From: Bacillota bacterium
GTDB taxonomy: Bacteria; Bacillota; UBA4882; UBA10575
Direction: 5' to 3'
NCBI GenBank assembly: GCA_012512605.1
Contig: JAAZDX010000124.1
Location: 1 to 10,817, forward strand
Length of the DNA: 10,817 nucleotides
Positions 1 through 5,993 of this stretch are shown piece by piece. A program made the position numbers and the translations under genes. A model generated the notes under the pieces. The model saw nothing but the letters and a program-made list of their open reading frames with translations. It was not told the origin of the DNA and made no database searches. Positions within the stretch are counted from its first letter, which is position 1. The number at the start of each line of letters is the position of its first letter.

Positions 1-1017
1 GGCCAGGCGGAGGGTGCCGCCTTCCCCCTCCCGGACGCGGAGGATTTCAATGTCTTTAATATTAATCGTTTTGATGATGCCAATTACCTCCGCAATCGCC
101 CCCGGCCGGTCTTCAATTACCACCACCAACTCATGGAGGAGGGTCAAAAAACCCTTATTTCGGGCTGGAAGCTCCGTCCGTGCCGCCGCCGCCCGGCGAA
201 GTCGGGCTTCCAACTCCCCCTTCTCGCCGGCAGAGAGCGCCACAGTAAGTGCTTCGACCTCAGCAACCAGCTTACTTAGGACCGGTAAGAGCGAACGCCG
301 GTTGGACACGAGGATCTCCCGCCACAAAGCCGGTGACCCCATCGCCACCCGGGTTGTATCATGAAAGCCACCCGCGGCCAGCGACAGGGTTCCCGGATAC
401 TGTTCATTGAAATCGACCGCCACATTGACCAGCGCGGCCGCGATTATATGGGGTAAGTGGCTCACCACCGCCACCATTAAATCATGTTCTTCCGGCGTAA
501 GGAACAAGGGGAGCCCGCCGACCATTTGAATGAACTGTTCCAAGGTGGTCAGCACTTTAGGGGGCGTGCCCGGTGCCGGAGTCAAAAGATAAACGGCATT
601 CTGAAAAAGAAAAGGGTCCGCGGCAGCAAGCCCCGATTGTTCGCTCCCCGCCATCGGATGGCCACCGACATAATAGACCCCTTCCGGTAATAACGGCGGC
701 AAGGCCTGGGCTAATTCCCCTTTCGTACTGGCCACATCAGTCAGGATCACCCCCGCGGTTAGGGCTGGAGCAGCGGCCAGGACCACTTCTTCCATTTTTT
801 CCACCGGCACGGCCAACACGACCAAATCCGCCCCTTGCACTACCGAAGCAGGGCTGTCCGCGATTTCATGTACTACCTGTCGGGAAAGGGCTTCCTGGCA
901 AGTCTCCGCCACCGGGTCGTAACCAACCACCCAGAGATTCTGCTTACGACAGAGAGCCAGCCCTAATGAACCGCCAATCAAGCCTAATCCAATCAGAGCA
1001 ATGCGCTGCGGTCTCAT
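1..1017 (-). CDS. tyrA: Prephenate dehydrogenase, 3' end cut by window edge
   Basis: Catalyses NAD(P)-dependent oxidative decarboxylation of prephenate to 4-hydroxyphenylpyruvate, the committed step to tyrosine, in the cytoplasm. I translated it by hand: 339 codons from ATG at 1017 stay open to the window edge. The N-terminus has the Rossmann motif GLGLIGGSLG (residues 10-19). The catalytic-domain motifs are HPMAGSEQSG (120-129), SHLPH (186-190) and FHDTTRVA (218-225), which includes the Arg expected to bind the substrate carboxylate. Residues about 290-339 begin an ACT-type regulatory domain (ELVVVIEDRPGAIAEV), as in B. subtilis TyrA, so tyrosine feedback is likely. Bacillus homologues are about 370 residues, so roughly 30 are missing. 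The start codon overlaps the aroF stop as ATGA (1014-1017), implying translational coupling. Confidence 0.95.
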   Translation of the reverse strand, partial: MRPQRIALIGLGLIGGSLGLALCRKQNLWVVGYDPVAETCQEALSRQVVHEIADSPASVVQGADLVVLAVPVEKMEEVVLAAAPALTAGVILTDVASTKGELAQALPPLLPEGVYYVGGHPMAGSEQSGLAAADPFLFQNAVYLLTPAPGTPPKVLTTLEQFIQMVGGLPLFLTPEEHDLMVAVVSHLPHIIAAALVNVAVDFNEQYPGTLSLAAGGFHDTTRVAMGSPALWREILVSNRRSLLPVLSKLVAEVEALTVALSAGEKGELEARLRRAAAARTELPARNKGFLTLLHELVVVIEDRPGAIAEVIGIIKTINIKDIEILRVREGEGGTLRLA

Positions 1018-2027
1018 AGGTGTTTCCCCATTGCGGCCAAAATTGGGACGATCGCTTTAACTAGGGTATTAAACTGGACAAAATCTAAAGACTGGGGTCC
1101 GTCGGAGAGGGCAGTCTCTGGCTTTGGGTGTACTTCCACCATTAAACCGTCGGCCCCCGCTGCCAACGCCGCCCGCGCCAGTGGTAACACCAGATCACGA
1201 CGGCCAGATGCGTGGCTGGGGTCGGCAATGACCGGCAGATGACTCCATTCTTTAACCAAGGCGATGGCGCTGACATCCAAGGTGTTCCTCGTAGCCGTTT
1301 CGAAGGTCCGGATCCCCCGTTCGCAGAGGACCACCTGGTAATTTCCTTCTTTCATGATGTACTCCGCCGCCATCAACCATTCTTCGATCGTCGCCGCCAT
1401 CCCTCTCTTCAACAGCACCGGTAACTTCGCCCGGCCCACCTCCTGCAGGAGGGCAAAGTTCTGCATGTTACGGGCGCCGATCTGGAGCATCTGCACATAC
1501 TGGGCGACCAGTTCGACTTCGTGGGGGGAAACAACCTCCGTAACCACAGCTAAACCAGTGGTTTTGGCGACCTCCTGGACAAGCTTCAACCCTTCGGTCT
1601 TCAAGCCCTGGAAGGCATAGGGCGAAGTCCGTGGTTTAAAAGCGCCACCCCTGAGGATTTTCCCCCCAACCGCCTTAATCTGGTGGGCGGTGGACAATAG
1701 TTGTTCTTCGTTCTCGATCGCACAGGGACCAGCGATCAGTACTGCTTCCTCCCCACCAATGACCGCCTCCCCAACCTTGACCCGGGTGGAATCGGACTTA
1801 AAATCCCTACTCGCCAGTTTAAAGGGTTTTAAAATTGGAACAACCCTTTCCACACCCGCCATTGCGGCCACCATCGGCATCAGTTCGGGACTGCGGTCGC
1901 CAATGGCACCGATGATCGTTCTTTCCACGCCCTGCGACAGATGGATCCCAAATCCCGCACTGCGCAATTGTTCTTGGACCCGGACAACCTGCTCCTTTGA
2001 AGCAGTCCGGGACATGATAATAATCAT
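1014..2027 (-). CDS. aroF: DAHP synthase, type I-beta with N-terminal regulatory domain
   Basis: 3-Deoxy-D-arabino-heptulosonate-7-phosphate synthase condenses phosphoenolpyruvate and erythrose 4-phosphate, the first step of the shikimate pathway. The 337-residue protein has the length and layout of the Thermotoga maritima enzyme. Residues 1-70 form a ferredoxin-like regulatory domain (SQGVERTIIGAIGD), which in Thermotoga mediates feedback by tyrosine and phenylalanine; the rest is a TIM barrel. Metal ligands appear to be C102 (AGPC), H272 (DPSH), E298 (VEVH) and D309 (LSDG), and the PEP/phosphate motif KPRTSPYAFQG is at 131-141. ATG at 2027 is chosen because the N-terminus MIIIMS fits the first beta strand of the family; an AGGAAAGGA-type ribosome binding site lies about 9 nt upstream. 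The stop overlaps the tyrA start. The chorismate mutase that accompanies DAHP synthase in some Bacillus proteins is separate here (AroH). Confidence 0.96.
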   Translation of the reverse strand: MIIIMSRTASKEQVVRVQEQLRSAGFGIHLSQGVERTIIGAIGDRSPELMPMVAAMAGVERVVPILKPFKLASRDFKSDSTRVKVGEAVIGGEEAVLIAGPCAIENEEQLLSTAHQIKAVGGKILRGGAFKPRTSPYAFQGLKTEGLKLVQEVAKTTGLAVVTEVVSPHEVELVAQYVQMLQIGARNMQNFALLQEVGRAKLPVLLKRGMAATIEEWLMAAEYIMKEGNYQVVLCERGIRTFETATRNTLDVSAIALVKEWSHLPVIADPSHASGRRDLVLPLARAALAAGADGLMVEVHPKPETALSDGPQSLDFVQFNTLVKAIVPILAAMGKHL

Positions 2028-2086
2028 TACACGCTCATCCTTTCCTACCTTTCTACCATCCTACTTCCCGTCATTCGTCGCTAGTC

Positions 2087-2106
2087 GCTCGACACTCGTG
2101 TCGAGC
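2087..2106. repeat. Perfect palindrome between hisC and aroF
   Basis: GCTCGACA, a 4-nt loop and TGTCGAGC form an 8-bp stem (9 bp if the loop closes to 2 nt) inside the 93-nt gap between the hisC stop and the aroF start. There is no T-tract on either side, so it does not look like an intrinsic terminator. The flank at 2074-2090 contains short repeated TCG/CGT-CGC words. It could be an intercistronic RNA-processing or stability hairpin, a protein-binding site or part of a dispersed intergenic repeat. Confidence 0.6.
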
Positions 2107-2120
2107 AGTCCGCTGGTTCT

Positions 2121-3230
2121 TTAAGGCTCTTTCCCAAGGTCGGCCAAGACCGCTCCAAGGACGTTTAAAAACTTATTGTTCTGCTCTTCGGTCCCAATCG
2201 TCACCCGAACCTGCCGGGGTAAACCAAAGATGTGGGCCGGCCTGACAATCACCCCTCTTTTCATCATCTCCTCAAAGATCTGCGTCGCCAGATACGGCGT
2301 TGAAAAGAGGATGAAATTAGCAACACTGGGGATGTAAGAGAGGTCAAGATCGGCCAAACCCCGATAGATCTGCTCCATCCCCCGCCGGTTCATTTCTAAA
2401 CTCCGGGCCACGTGTGCCCGGTCGGCCAGCGCCGCCACCGCCGCCACCTGTCCGATACGGTTCACATTAAAGGGCTCCCGCGTCCGGTCTAGCAAAGCAA
2501 TCAGTTCCGGATCCCCGACCCCATAGCCGACCCGTAAACCGGCCAAGCCGTAAATCTTGGAAAAAGTCCGGAGGGTTAGAACCCGGCCATCCCCTTTAAA
2601 CTCGATCCCATTCGGATAGGCCGCATCCTCCACATACTCGTAATAAGCCTGGTCGATAATGATCAATATCTCTGGGGGAATGCGGGCGATAAATGCTTCC
2701 AGTTCGGCCCGGGTATTCATCGTTCCGGTCGGATTGTTTGGATTACAAACAAAGATTGCTTTTGTCCGCTCGGTAACGGCCGCTGCCATCTTGTCAAGAT
2801 CATGACCTAAGCCTTCCCCTTTGACCTTAACCAGTTTGGCCCCCATCAATTGGGTCGCGTAGGCATACTCACCAAAGGTCGGGTCCGCCACAACTACCTC
2901 ATCTCCGGGGTGGAAAAAAGCCTCCGCCACCAATTTGATCACTTCGTCACAGCCATTTCCCACAATAATCTCGTCGGGCTTGACCCCTAGTTCTGCGGCC
3001 AAAGCTGACTTTAGCAGGTAACAGCTGCCATCGGGGTAAAGATGGGTTTCCGCCAAGGCCGCCGTCGCCGCCTGCACAGCACGGGGCGAAGGCCCTAAGG
3101 GGTTTTCATTGGAAGCCAGCTTAATTACTTCCTCGAGCCCCCACTCCCGTTGCACTTCTTCGATGGGTTTGCCGGGTACATATGGGGTAATCCCCAGTAT
3201 TTCCCGGCGGATCATTTTTTCAACCGTCAT
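2121..3230 (-). CDS. hisC: Histidinol-phosphate / aromatic aminotransferase
   Basis: PLP-dependent class I/II aminotransferase of the HisC family, 369 residues. HisC converts imidazole-acetol phosphate to histidinol phosphate; in B. subtilis it also transaminates the keto acids of tyrosine and phenylalanine, and its place beside aroH, aroF and tyrA suggests the same here. Visible motifs: LASNENPLGPSP (38-49), NPNNPTG (163-169), the PLP-Lys segment TFSKIYGLAGLRVGY (K225 in 222-236), R251 of REPFNVN and R342 of RVTIGT for substrate binding. The open frame extends 46 codons upstream, but ATG at 3230 is preferred: GGAGG (3239-3243) sits 8 nt before it, and MTVEKMIRREI matches a HisC N-terminus whereas the extension is low-complexity Ser/Gly/Trp. 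It overlaps the upstream phosphatase stop by 11 bp. Confidence 0.94.
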   Translation of the reverse strand: MTVEKMIRREILGITPYVPGKPIEEVQREWGLEEVIKLASNENPLGPSPRAVQAATAALAETHLYPDGSCYLLKSALAAELGVKPDEIIVGNGCDEVIKLVAEAFFHPGDEVVVADPTFGEYAYATQLMGAKLVKVKGEGLGHDLDKMAAAVTERTKAIFVCNPNNPTGTMNTRAELEAFIARIPPEILIIIDQAYYEYVEDAAYPNGIEFKGDGRVLTLRTFSKIYGLAGLRVGYGVGDPELIALLDRTREPFNVNRIGQVAAVAALADRAHVARSLEMNRRGMEQIYRGLADLDLSYIPSVANFILFSTPYLATQIFEEMMKRGVIVRPAHIFGLPRQVRVTIGTEEQNNKFLNVLGAVLADLGKEP

Positions 3231-3834
3231 TTCTACTTCCTCCCTCCACCAACTGCCATCTTCCATCCCAGACCACAACGACCCGTTCGCCATTGGCGGG
3301 TGATCTCCGCTCCAGGCCCAACCCCGCCCGGAAGAAAGCCCGGATAAAACCACCGTGGGAGACGACAATAACCCGCCTTCCCGTAAAAACGGTCGCTAAC
3401 ATCCCCATCGTCGCCATCGCCCGGGCCTCAATCGCGCGGCGTGACTCCAACCCCGGTAAGGCCAGATGGTCACTACCCTTCGGGTATTTCGCTTTAATCT
3501 CCGCGAAGGTTAACCCTTCCAGCGGTCCAAAACTCCGTTCGCGGAGTTCTCTATGGGAAAAAACCGGAATCATTAGTTCCTGGCCAATAATCCTGCCGCT
3601 CTCTGCGGCCCTTTGCAAGTCACTGGTGACCACCAGCTCCCAGCCTTCATTCTTCAGCGCGATGGCCAACCGGCCAATCTCCATCTGCCCCTGCCCATTC
3701 AAAGGCGTATCCGTAGCTCCTTGAATCCGGTTCTCCTGGTTCCAATCGGTGGTCCCGTGGCGCACCAAACAAAACCTAGTCGTCGTCTGAGTCCCAGTCG
3801 GGACGGAGGGCTTTGGCGGCTCGTAAATAGACAT
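3220..3834 (-). CDS. Histidine-phosphatase-superfamily (phosphoglycerate mutase-like) protein
   Basis: A 204-residue cytoplasmic phosphohydrolase of the histidine phosphatase superfamily (the CobC/PhoE/GpmB-like branch). The phospho-acceptor motif is LVRHGTTDWN (23-32, His26), with a second Arg at R75 (SDLQRA), the acid region RERSFGPLEG (98-107) and the second catalytic His at H160 (VVSHGG). The substrate cannot be read from sequence; alpha-ribazole phosphate, phosphoserine, sugar phosphates and broad specificity are all possible. The start at 3834 follows a consensus AGGAGG (3841-3846) 6 nt upstream. The open frame upstream of it is only the alternate frame of aroH. The gene overlaps the aroH 3' end by 59 bp and the hisC start by 11 bp, so it is tightly built into the operon. 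Since the HisC product is histidinol phosphate, a histidinol-phosphatase role is a testable guess. Confidence 0.88.
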   Translation of the reverse strand: MSIYEPPKPSVPTGTQTTTRFCLVRHGTTDWNQENRIQGATDTPLNGQGQMEIGRLAIALKNEGWELVVTSDLQRAAESGRIIGQELMIPVFSHRELRERSFGPLEGLTFAEIKAKYPKGSDHLALPGLESRRAIEARAMATMGMLATVFTGRRVIVVSHGGFIRAFFRAGLGLERRSPANGERVVVVWDGRWQLVEGGSRNDG

Positions 3835-4150
3835 GATACACCTCCTGACTGTCCTCGCCGTGATATGCATGGAGCAAAACCCGGATGCAGCGGGGCAAAG
3901 ACCCTGGGACCGCCATCTCGACACTATCCAACAACGCCCAGTCGTTATAGCCCAGTTGCCGGGCGGCTTCCGCCGGGAAAGCGGCATCCAGATCAGGGGT
4001 CGCCGTGAAAAATACACTGATCACCCGCTGGGGGTTGATTTTATTCCGCCCGATCAGCTCCGTCAACAACTCCCGCGTGGCGGCGAGAATTTCTTCCCGT
4101 GTATTGGCGCGAGTCGTCGTCGCCCCCCGGAACGCTTTTACCGTCTCCAT
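3776..4150 (-). CDS. aroH: Chorismate mutase, monofunctional AroH type
   Basis: Rearranges chorismate to prephenate, the branch point to tyrosine and phenylalanine. At 124 residues it matches the small trimeric B. subtilis AroH in length and motifs: FRGATT near the N-terminus (active-site Arg), the Glu of SVEMAVPG, RCIRV (substrate-binding Arg), the Tyr of HVYL and the Arg of ALRPD, which together make up the known AroH active site. ATG at 4150 is preferred over an in-frame GTG at 4177 because an AGGAGG-type site (4156-4161) lies 5 nt upstream of the ATG and overlaps the extension. It is the first gene of the aromatic operon, reads into the phosphatase gene by 59 bp, and ends with TAG. The C-terminus DWDSDDD is unusually acidic. 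Confidence 0.95.
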   Translation of the reverse strand: METVKAFRGATTTRANTREEILAATRELLTELIGRNKINPQRVISVFFTATPDLDAAFPAEAARQLGYNDWALLDSVEMAVPGSLPRCIRVLLHAYHGEDSQEVYHVYLRAAKALRPDWDSDDD

Positions 4151-4353
4151 CTTCTCCTCCTCTCTTCTCCCGCTCACCGGCTTCTTTAAAAGAACACTAC
4201 ATAAGATCCTTATCTCGCACGGATTCTAATATGAATAATCTTTTCCCTTGGCTGCTAAGGTAGGCAAAAAGTGAGATGCAAGGCGAGACCATCGAGCACC
4301 GCCCGCAGCGCGCTACGCCGTAATGCGCTGCTACCCCAACCATATTCCGGCTC
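4151..4353. other. Intergenic region between hutP and aroH
   Basis: About 200 nt with no credible ORF. The hutP-proximal half (4270-4350) is GC-rich and contains nested inverted repeats (listed separately). The aroH-proximal half (4180-4260) is AT-richer and should hold the aroH operon promoter, but I find no convincing -35/-10 pair. A small perfect hairpin, ATAAG-GAT-CTTAT on the minus strand, is at about 4201-4213 and could be an operator or part of the leader. Confidence 0.5.
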
Positions 4354-4371
4354 CTATTTCAGCGCTCGATG
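4290..4371. repeat. Nested inverted repeats overlapping the hutP 3' end
   Basis: The outer arms CATCGAGC (4290-4297) and GCTCGATG (4364-4371) are exact complements. The inner arms GCAGCGC (4305-4311) and GCGCTGC (4325-4331) are also exact complements, with TAC-GCC-GTA in the centre. The right outer arm lies inside the last codons of hutP. In minus-strand RNA the stems are followed by a TTTTT run at 4266-4270 only after about 20 nt, so this is a poor intrinsic terminator. The GC-rich block with adjoining GTGAGATGCAAGGCGAGA (4271-4288) looks like a dispersed intergenic repeat, which one window cannot prove. Confidence 0.5.
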
Positions 4372-4767
4372 CGCGAGGCCTACCGCAACCTCAATCAGAT
4401 GCAAGAGGCCGACGGCACAGAAAACCGCCACACTAAAATGATCCCCCCGCCGGGCTAGGCCAATCTTCCCTCCCAGGTTTAAGCCGAACGCCTTCGGAAT
4501 AATCTGCAGCAAGGCCTCATGGGTTGCTCCGGCTACCGCGCCCTCTTCGGCATGGCTATCACCCACTAAGAATTCGCGTTTAGCAGCCACCACCGCCCGT
4601 TCAATGATGGTCTTAACCGCCTGTAACATTTCACCACCAAAATCAACAGCGGCGGCTTGAATCCCCTCTTCCCGCAGCATCTCCTTGAAGACCCGTTCTT
4701 CTTCCCGCGAACGGCTGATCGCCATTTTCAAGGCGGCTGCTGCCACCTCTTTACTGTTTCCACTCAT
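4354..4767 (-). CDS. hutP: HutP-family RNA-binding antiterminator
   Basis: HutP of B. subtilis binds NAG-repeat RNA in the presence of L-histidine and Mg2+ and prevents termination ahead of the histidine-utilisation operon. This 137-residue protein shows family features: an N-terminal helical part, GDSHAEEGAVAGATHEALLQI (71-91 region) matching the His-containing segment of HutP, a beta-rich RRGDHFSVAVFCAVG core (107-120), and a C-terminal VGLAHRAL resembling VGINHI of Bacillus. Candidate ligand-binding histidines are H72 and H123. The second His of the Bacillus HxxxH pair is missing, and the next His (H83) is 11 residues away. ATG at 4767 is chosen because the longer frame (from 4818) would run through an intrinsic terminator; GGGGGGTG lies 8 nt upstream. 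No hut catabolic genes are nearby. It ends with TAG. The family is likely, but the exact ligand is not certain. Confidence 0.78.
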   Translation of the reverse strand: MSGNSKEVAAAALKMAISRSREEERVFKEMLREEGIQAAAVDFGGEMLQAVKTIIERAVVAAKREFLVGDSHAEEGAVAGATHEALLQIIPKAFGLNLGGKIGLARRGDHFSVAVFCAVGLLHLIEVAVGLAHRALK

Positions 4768-4787
4768 CACTACTTCACCCCCCGGTA

Positions 4788-4813
4788 ATAAAAAAAGCAC
4801 CCCACGGAGTGCC
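4788..4813 (-). terminator. Intrinsic terminator just upstream of hutP
   Basis: In the minus-strand transcript GCACTCC (4812-4806) pairs with GGGGTGC (4803-4797), including one G-U pair, and is followed at once by seven U (4796-4790). It lies only 20-30 nt before the hutP start and its ribosome binding site. It therefore stands between the upstream leader and hutP, where it can act as an attenuator as well as an end for the upstream genes. Confidence 0.8.
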
Positions 4814-4987
4814 TGCAAACCACATTCTCCTCATTAGGGAACTGCCATTGAACAATAAACAAACGCCTTTTTCGTCTATACGCAATTCCCATATGTATGC
4901 TGCCACACTACCGTCTTGCCTTTTAACTTACAATCTAACACATTTACCTCCTTTACGCAAGACGCTAGCGGGCATTCTTGCCATTTT
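4814..4987 (-). promoter_or_regulatory. Structured leader of hutP, candidate attenuator
   Basis: The 174 nt between the 47-residue gene and the hutP terminator hold two long-range complementarities in the transcript. First, CGTCTTGC (4964-4957) pairs exactly over 8 bp with GCAAGACG (4919-4912), enclosing a consensus ribosome binding site AAAGGAGG (4954-4947). The same CGTCTTGC segment can instead pair over 6 bp with GCAAGA at 4981-4976, giving mutually exclusive folds. Second, GGGAATTGC (4890-4882) pairs over 9 bp (one G-U) with GCAGTTCCC (4845-4837), just before the terminator stem. I do not recognise a known riboswitch or T-box consensus. A weak promoter-like pair TTGCGT/TAGATT overlaps the ribosome binding site region. 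Regulation by HutP itself or by translation of the mini-ORF is inference. Confidence 0.5.
4876..4941 (-). CDS. Possible 21-codon leader peptide
   Basis: A GTG at 4941 follows AAAGGAGG with 5-nt spacing, the best ribosome binding site in this part of the window, and opens a 21-codon frame ending in TAG. The peptide (MLDCKLKG... ending TYGNCV) contains a single His and no run of any amino acid, so it does not look like a classical amino acid attenuator peptide. Its coding region spans one arm of each leader hairpin, so ribosome movement would alter the fold. An overlapping ATG at 4943 gives only MC and stop. It may be a true regulatory uORF, or the purine-rich site may have another purpose. Confidence 0.35.
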   Translation of the reverse strand: MLDCKLKGKTVVWQHTYGNCV

Positions 4988-5131
4988 TTAAAAAAGGGAC
5001 CGCACCGGCTGACCCTCTAACTGTTCAACCACACAAAAAGTTGCACGGAAGGACGGAATTAAAAGCAAGATCTGCATCACAAACAAGGTAATAATCAAAA
5101 TAATGATCAAATTTTTCCATAGGCGCTCCAT
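4988..5131 (-). CDS. Small single-pass membrane protein, unknown function
   Basis: A 47-residue ORF starting at ATG 5131 and ending TAA at 4988-4990. The N-terminus MERLWKN is basic and amphipathic, followed by a strongly hydrophobic segment LIIILIITLFVMQILLLI (residues 8-25) and then a mixed, soluble C-terminus ending PVRSLF. This fits an inner-membrane peptide with a cytoplasmic N-terminus or an uncleaved signal anchor. A purine-rich site GGAAGGGG (5141-5148) lies 9 nt upstream and overlaps the end of the patatin-like gene; the two are 18 nt apart and probably cotranscribed. I do not recognise the family. Confidence 0.65.
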   Translation of the reverse strand: MERLWKNLIIILIITLFVMQILLLIPSFRATFCVVEQLEGQPVRSLF

Positions 5132-5149
5132 CTTGGCAAGCCCCTTCCA

Positions 5150-5974
5150 TTAAGCCCGGTCCCCAGCTGCTTTTCCCCGTCCTTTTTGAAAATCCGCAAT
5201 GATCCGCTTTAGCGCAGGCAGGGCCTTCCGGGCTGCTGCTTCGCCCTTCGCGATACGCTCCTCCACCCGCGAAAACTGGAGGGTACCAACGTCCCCAACC
5301 TCCGGGGCTAGGATGAAAGCAGCCTGCTGCAGTTGGGTCCCATCTAACTTGTGCATCATAATCTCCGAACTGCGGTAAAGAATGTCAAAGACGCTCCGGG
5401 GCGGTTCCGGAACCAGATCGCCCGCTACGTAAACCGCAAAGACTAGATCCATCCCCATCGCCGCCGCGGCCTTCACCGGAACGCCCGCTACCAGCCCACC
5501 GTCGACCAAGAGATGCTTACCGTAGGGTACCGGCGTAAAGACACCGGGTATCGAGATCGAAGCACGTACCGCCAGATCAAGGGGGCCCTGCGTAAAAACA
5601 ACCTCCTCGCCGGTGAGCAGATCGGTAGCGATGATCCGCACCGGAATCGCCAATTCCTCCAGCTTTTTACGTTTGGTTAGTAACCGGATTAAAGGGACCA
5701 GCCGCTTCCCTTCGACTAGCCCGTAGCGGGGAAAACGGAGGTCAACAAAGTCCTCCCAGGCGATCCGGGCCGCCAACGCCGTTAAGTATTTCAGATCGGT
5801 CTCGGCAGCAAAAAGCGCCGCCACCACCGCCCCCATACTCGTCCCAGCAAGCGCATCAACGGGGACCCCCTCTTCCTGCAGGACCTTTAAGACCCCAAGA
5901 TGGGCAAAACCACGGACCCCGCCGCCCCCTAATGCCCAGGCGATCCGGGGCCTTGATTGTAAAGCCGCCATCAT
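5150..5974 (-). CDS. Patatin-like phospholipase / acyl esterase
   Basis: A 274-residue member of the bacterial patatin-like family (RssA/YchK-like). It has the oxyanion glycine loop GGGGVRG (16-22), the nucleophile elbow GTSMG (44-48, Ser46) and the dyad aspartate in DGG (D158-G160), which together form the Ser-Asp hydrolase site. The middle region (ATDLLTGEEVVFTQGPL) is typical of the family. There is no signal peptide or membrane segment, so it is probably cytoplasmic or membrane-peripheral, acting on phospholipids or other acyl esters. The C-terminus is basic. Two adjacent ATG codons (5974 and 5971) are both possible starts behind GGGGGAAGG. It has its own promoter in the 69-nt gap after lonB and is followed by the small membrane protein gene. 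The natural substrate is unknown. Confidence 0.88.
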   Translation of the reverse strand: MMAALQSRPRIAWALGGGGVRGFAHLGVLKVLQEEGVPVDALAGTSMGAVVAALFAAETDLKYLTALAARIAWEDFVDLRFPRYGLVEGKRLVPLIRLLTKRKKLEELAIPVRIIATDLLTGEEVVFTQGPLDLAVRASISIPGVFTPVPYGKHLLVDGGLVAGVPVKAAAAMGMDLVFAVYVAGDLVPEPPRSVFDILYRSSEIMMHKLDGTQLQQAAFILAPEVGDVGTLQFSRVEERIAKGEAAARKALPALKRIIADFQKGRGKAAGDRA

Positions 5975-5993
5975 CGAAACCTTCCCCCTTTAA

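Noticed and set aside
573..1019. Plus-strand 148-codon ORF
   Set aside because: Shadow of tyrA. It is Pro/Arg-rich with no recognisable domain. The other plus-strand ORFs in the window are likewise shadows of minus-strand genes.
3231..3368. 46-codon N-terminal extension of hisC
   Set aside because: It is low-complexity and unlike HisC N-termini, and it lies wholly within the phosphatase gene in another frame. The ATG at 3230 has a GGAGG at good spacing.
3835..4017. 61-codon upstream extension of the phosphatase frame
   Set aside because: It is the alternate frame of the well-conserved aroH; the AGGAGG at 3841-3846 marks the real start at 3834.
4266..4331. Intrinsic terminator after hutP
   Set aside because: The stems are GC-rich, but the T-run lies about 20 nt too far downstream for a standard Rho-independent terminator.
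4768..4818. Longer start for hutP
   Set aside because: It would translate across the intrinsic terminator, and the N-terminal extension is not family-like.
4814..4987. T-box or known riboswitch upstream of hutP
   Set aside because: I could not find the T-box antiterminator word or any riboswitch core that I know; the region is left as an unclassified leader.
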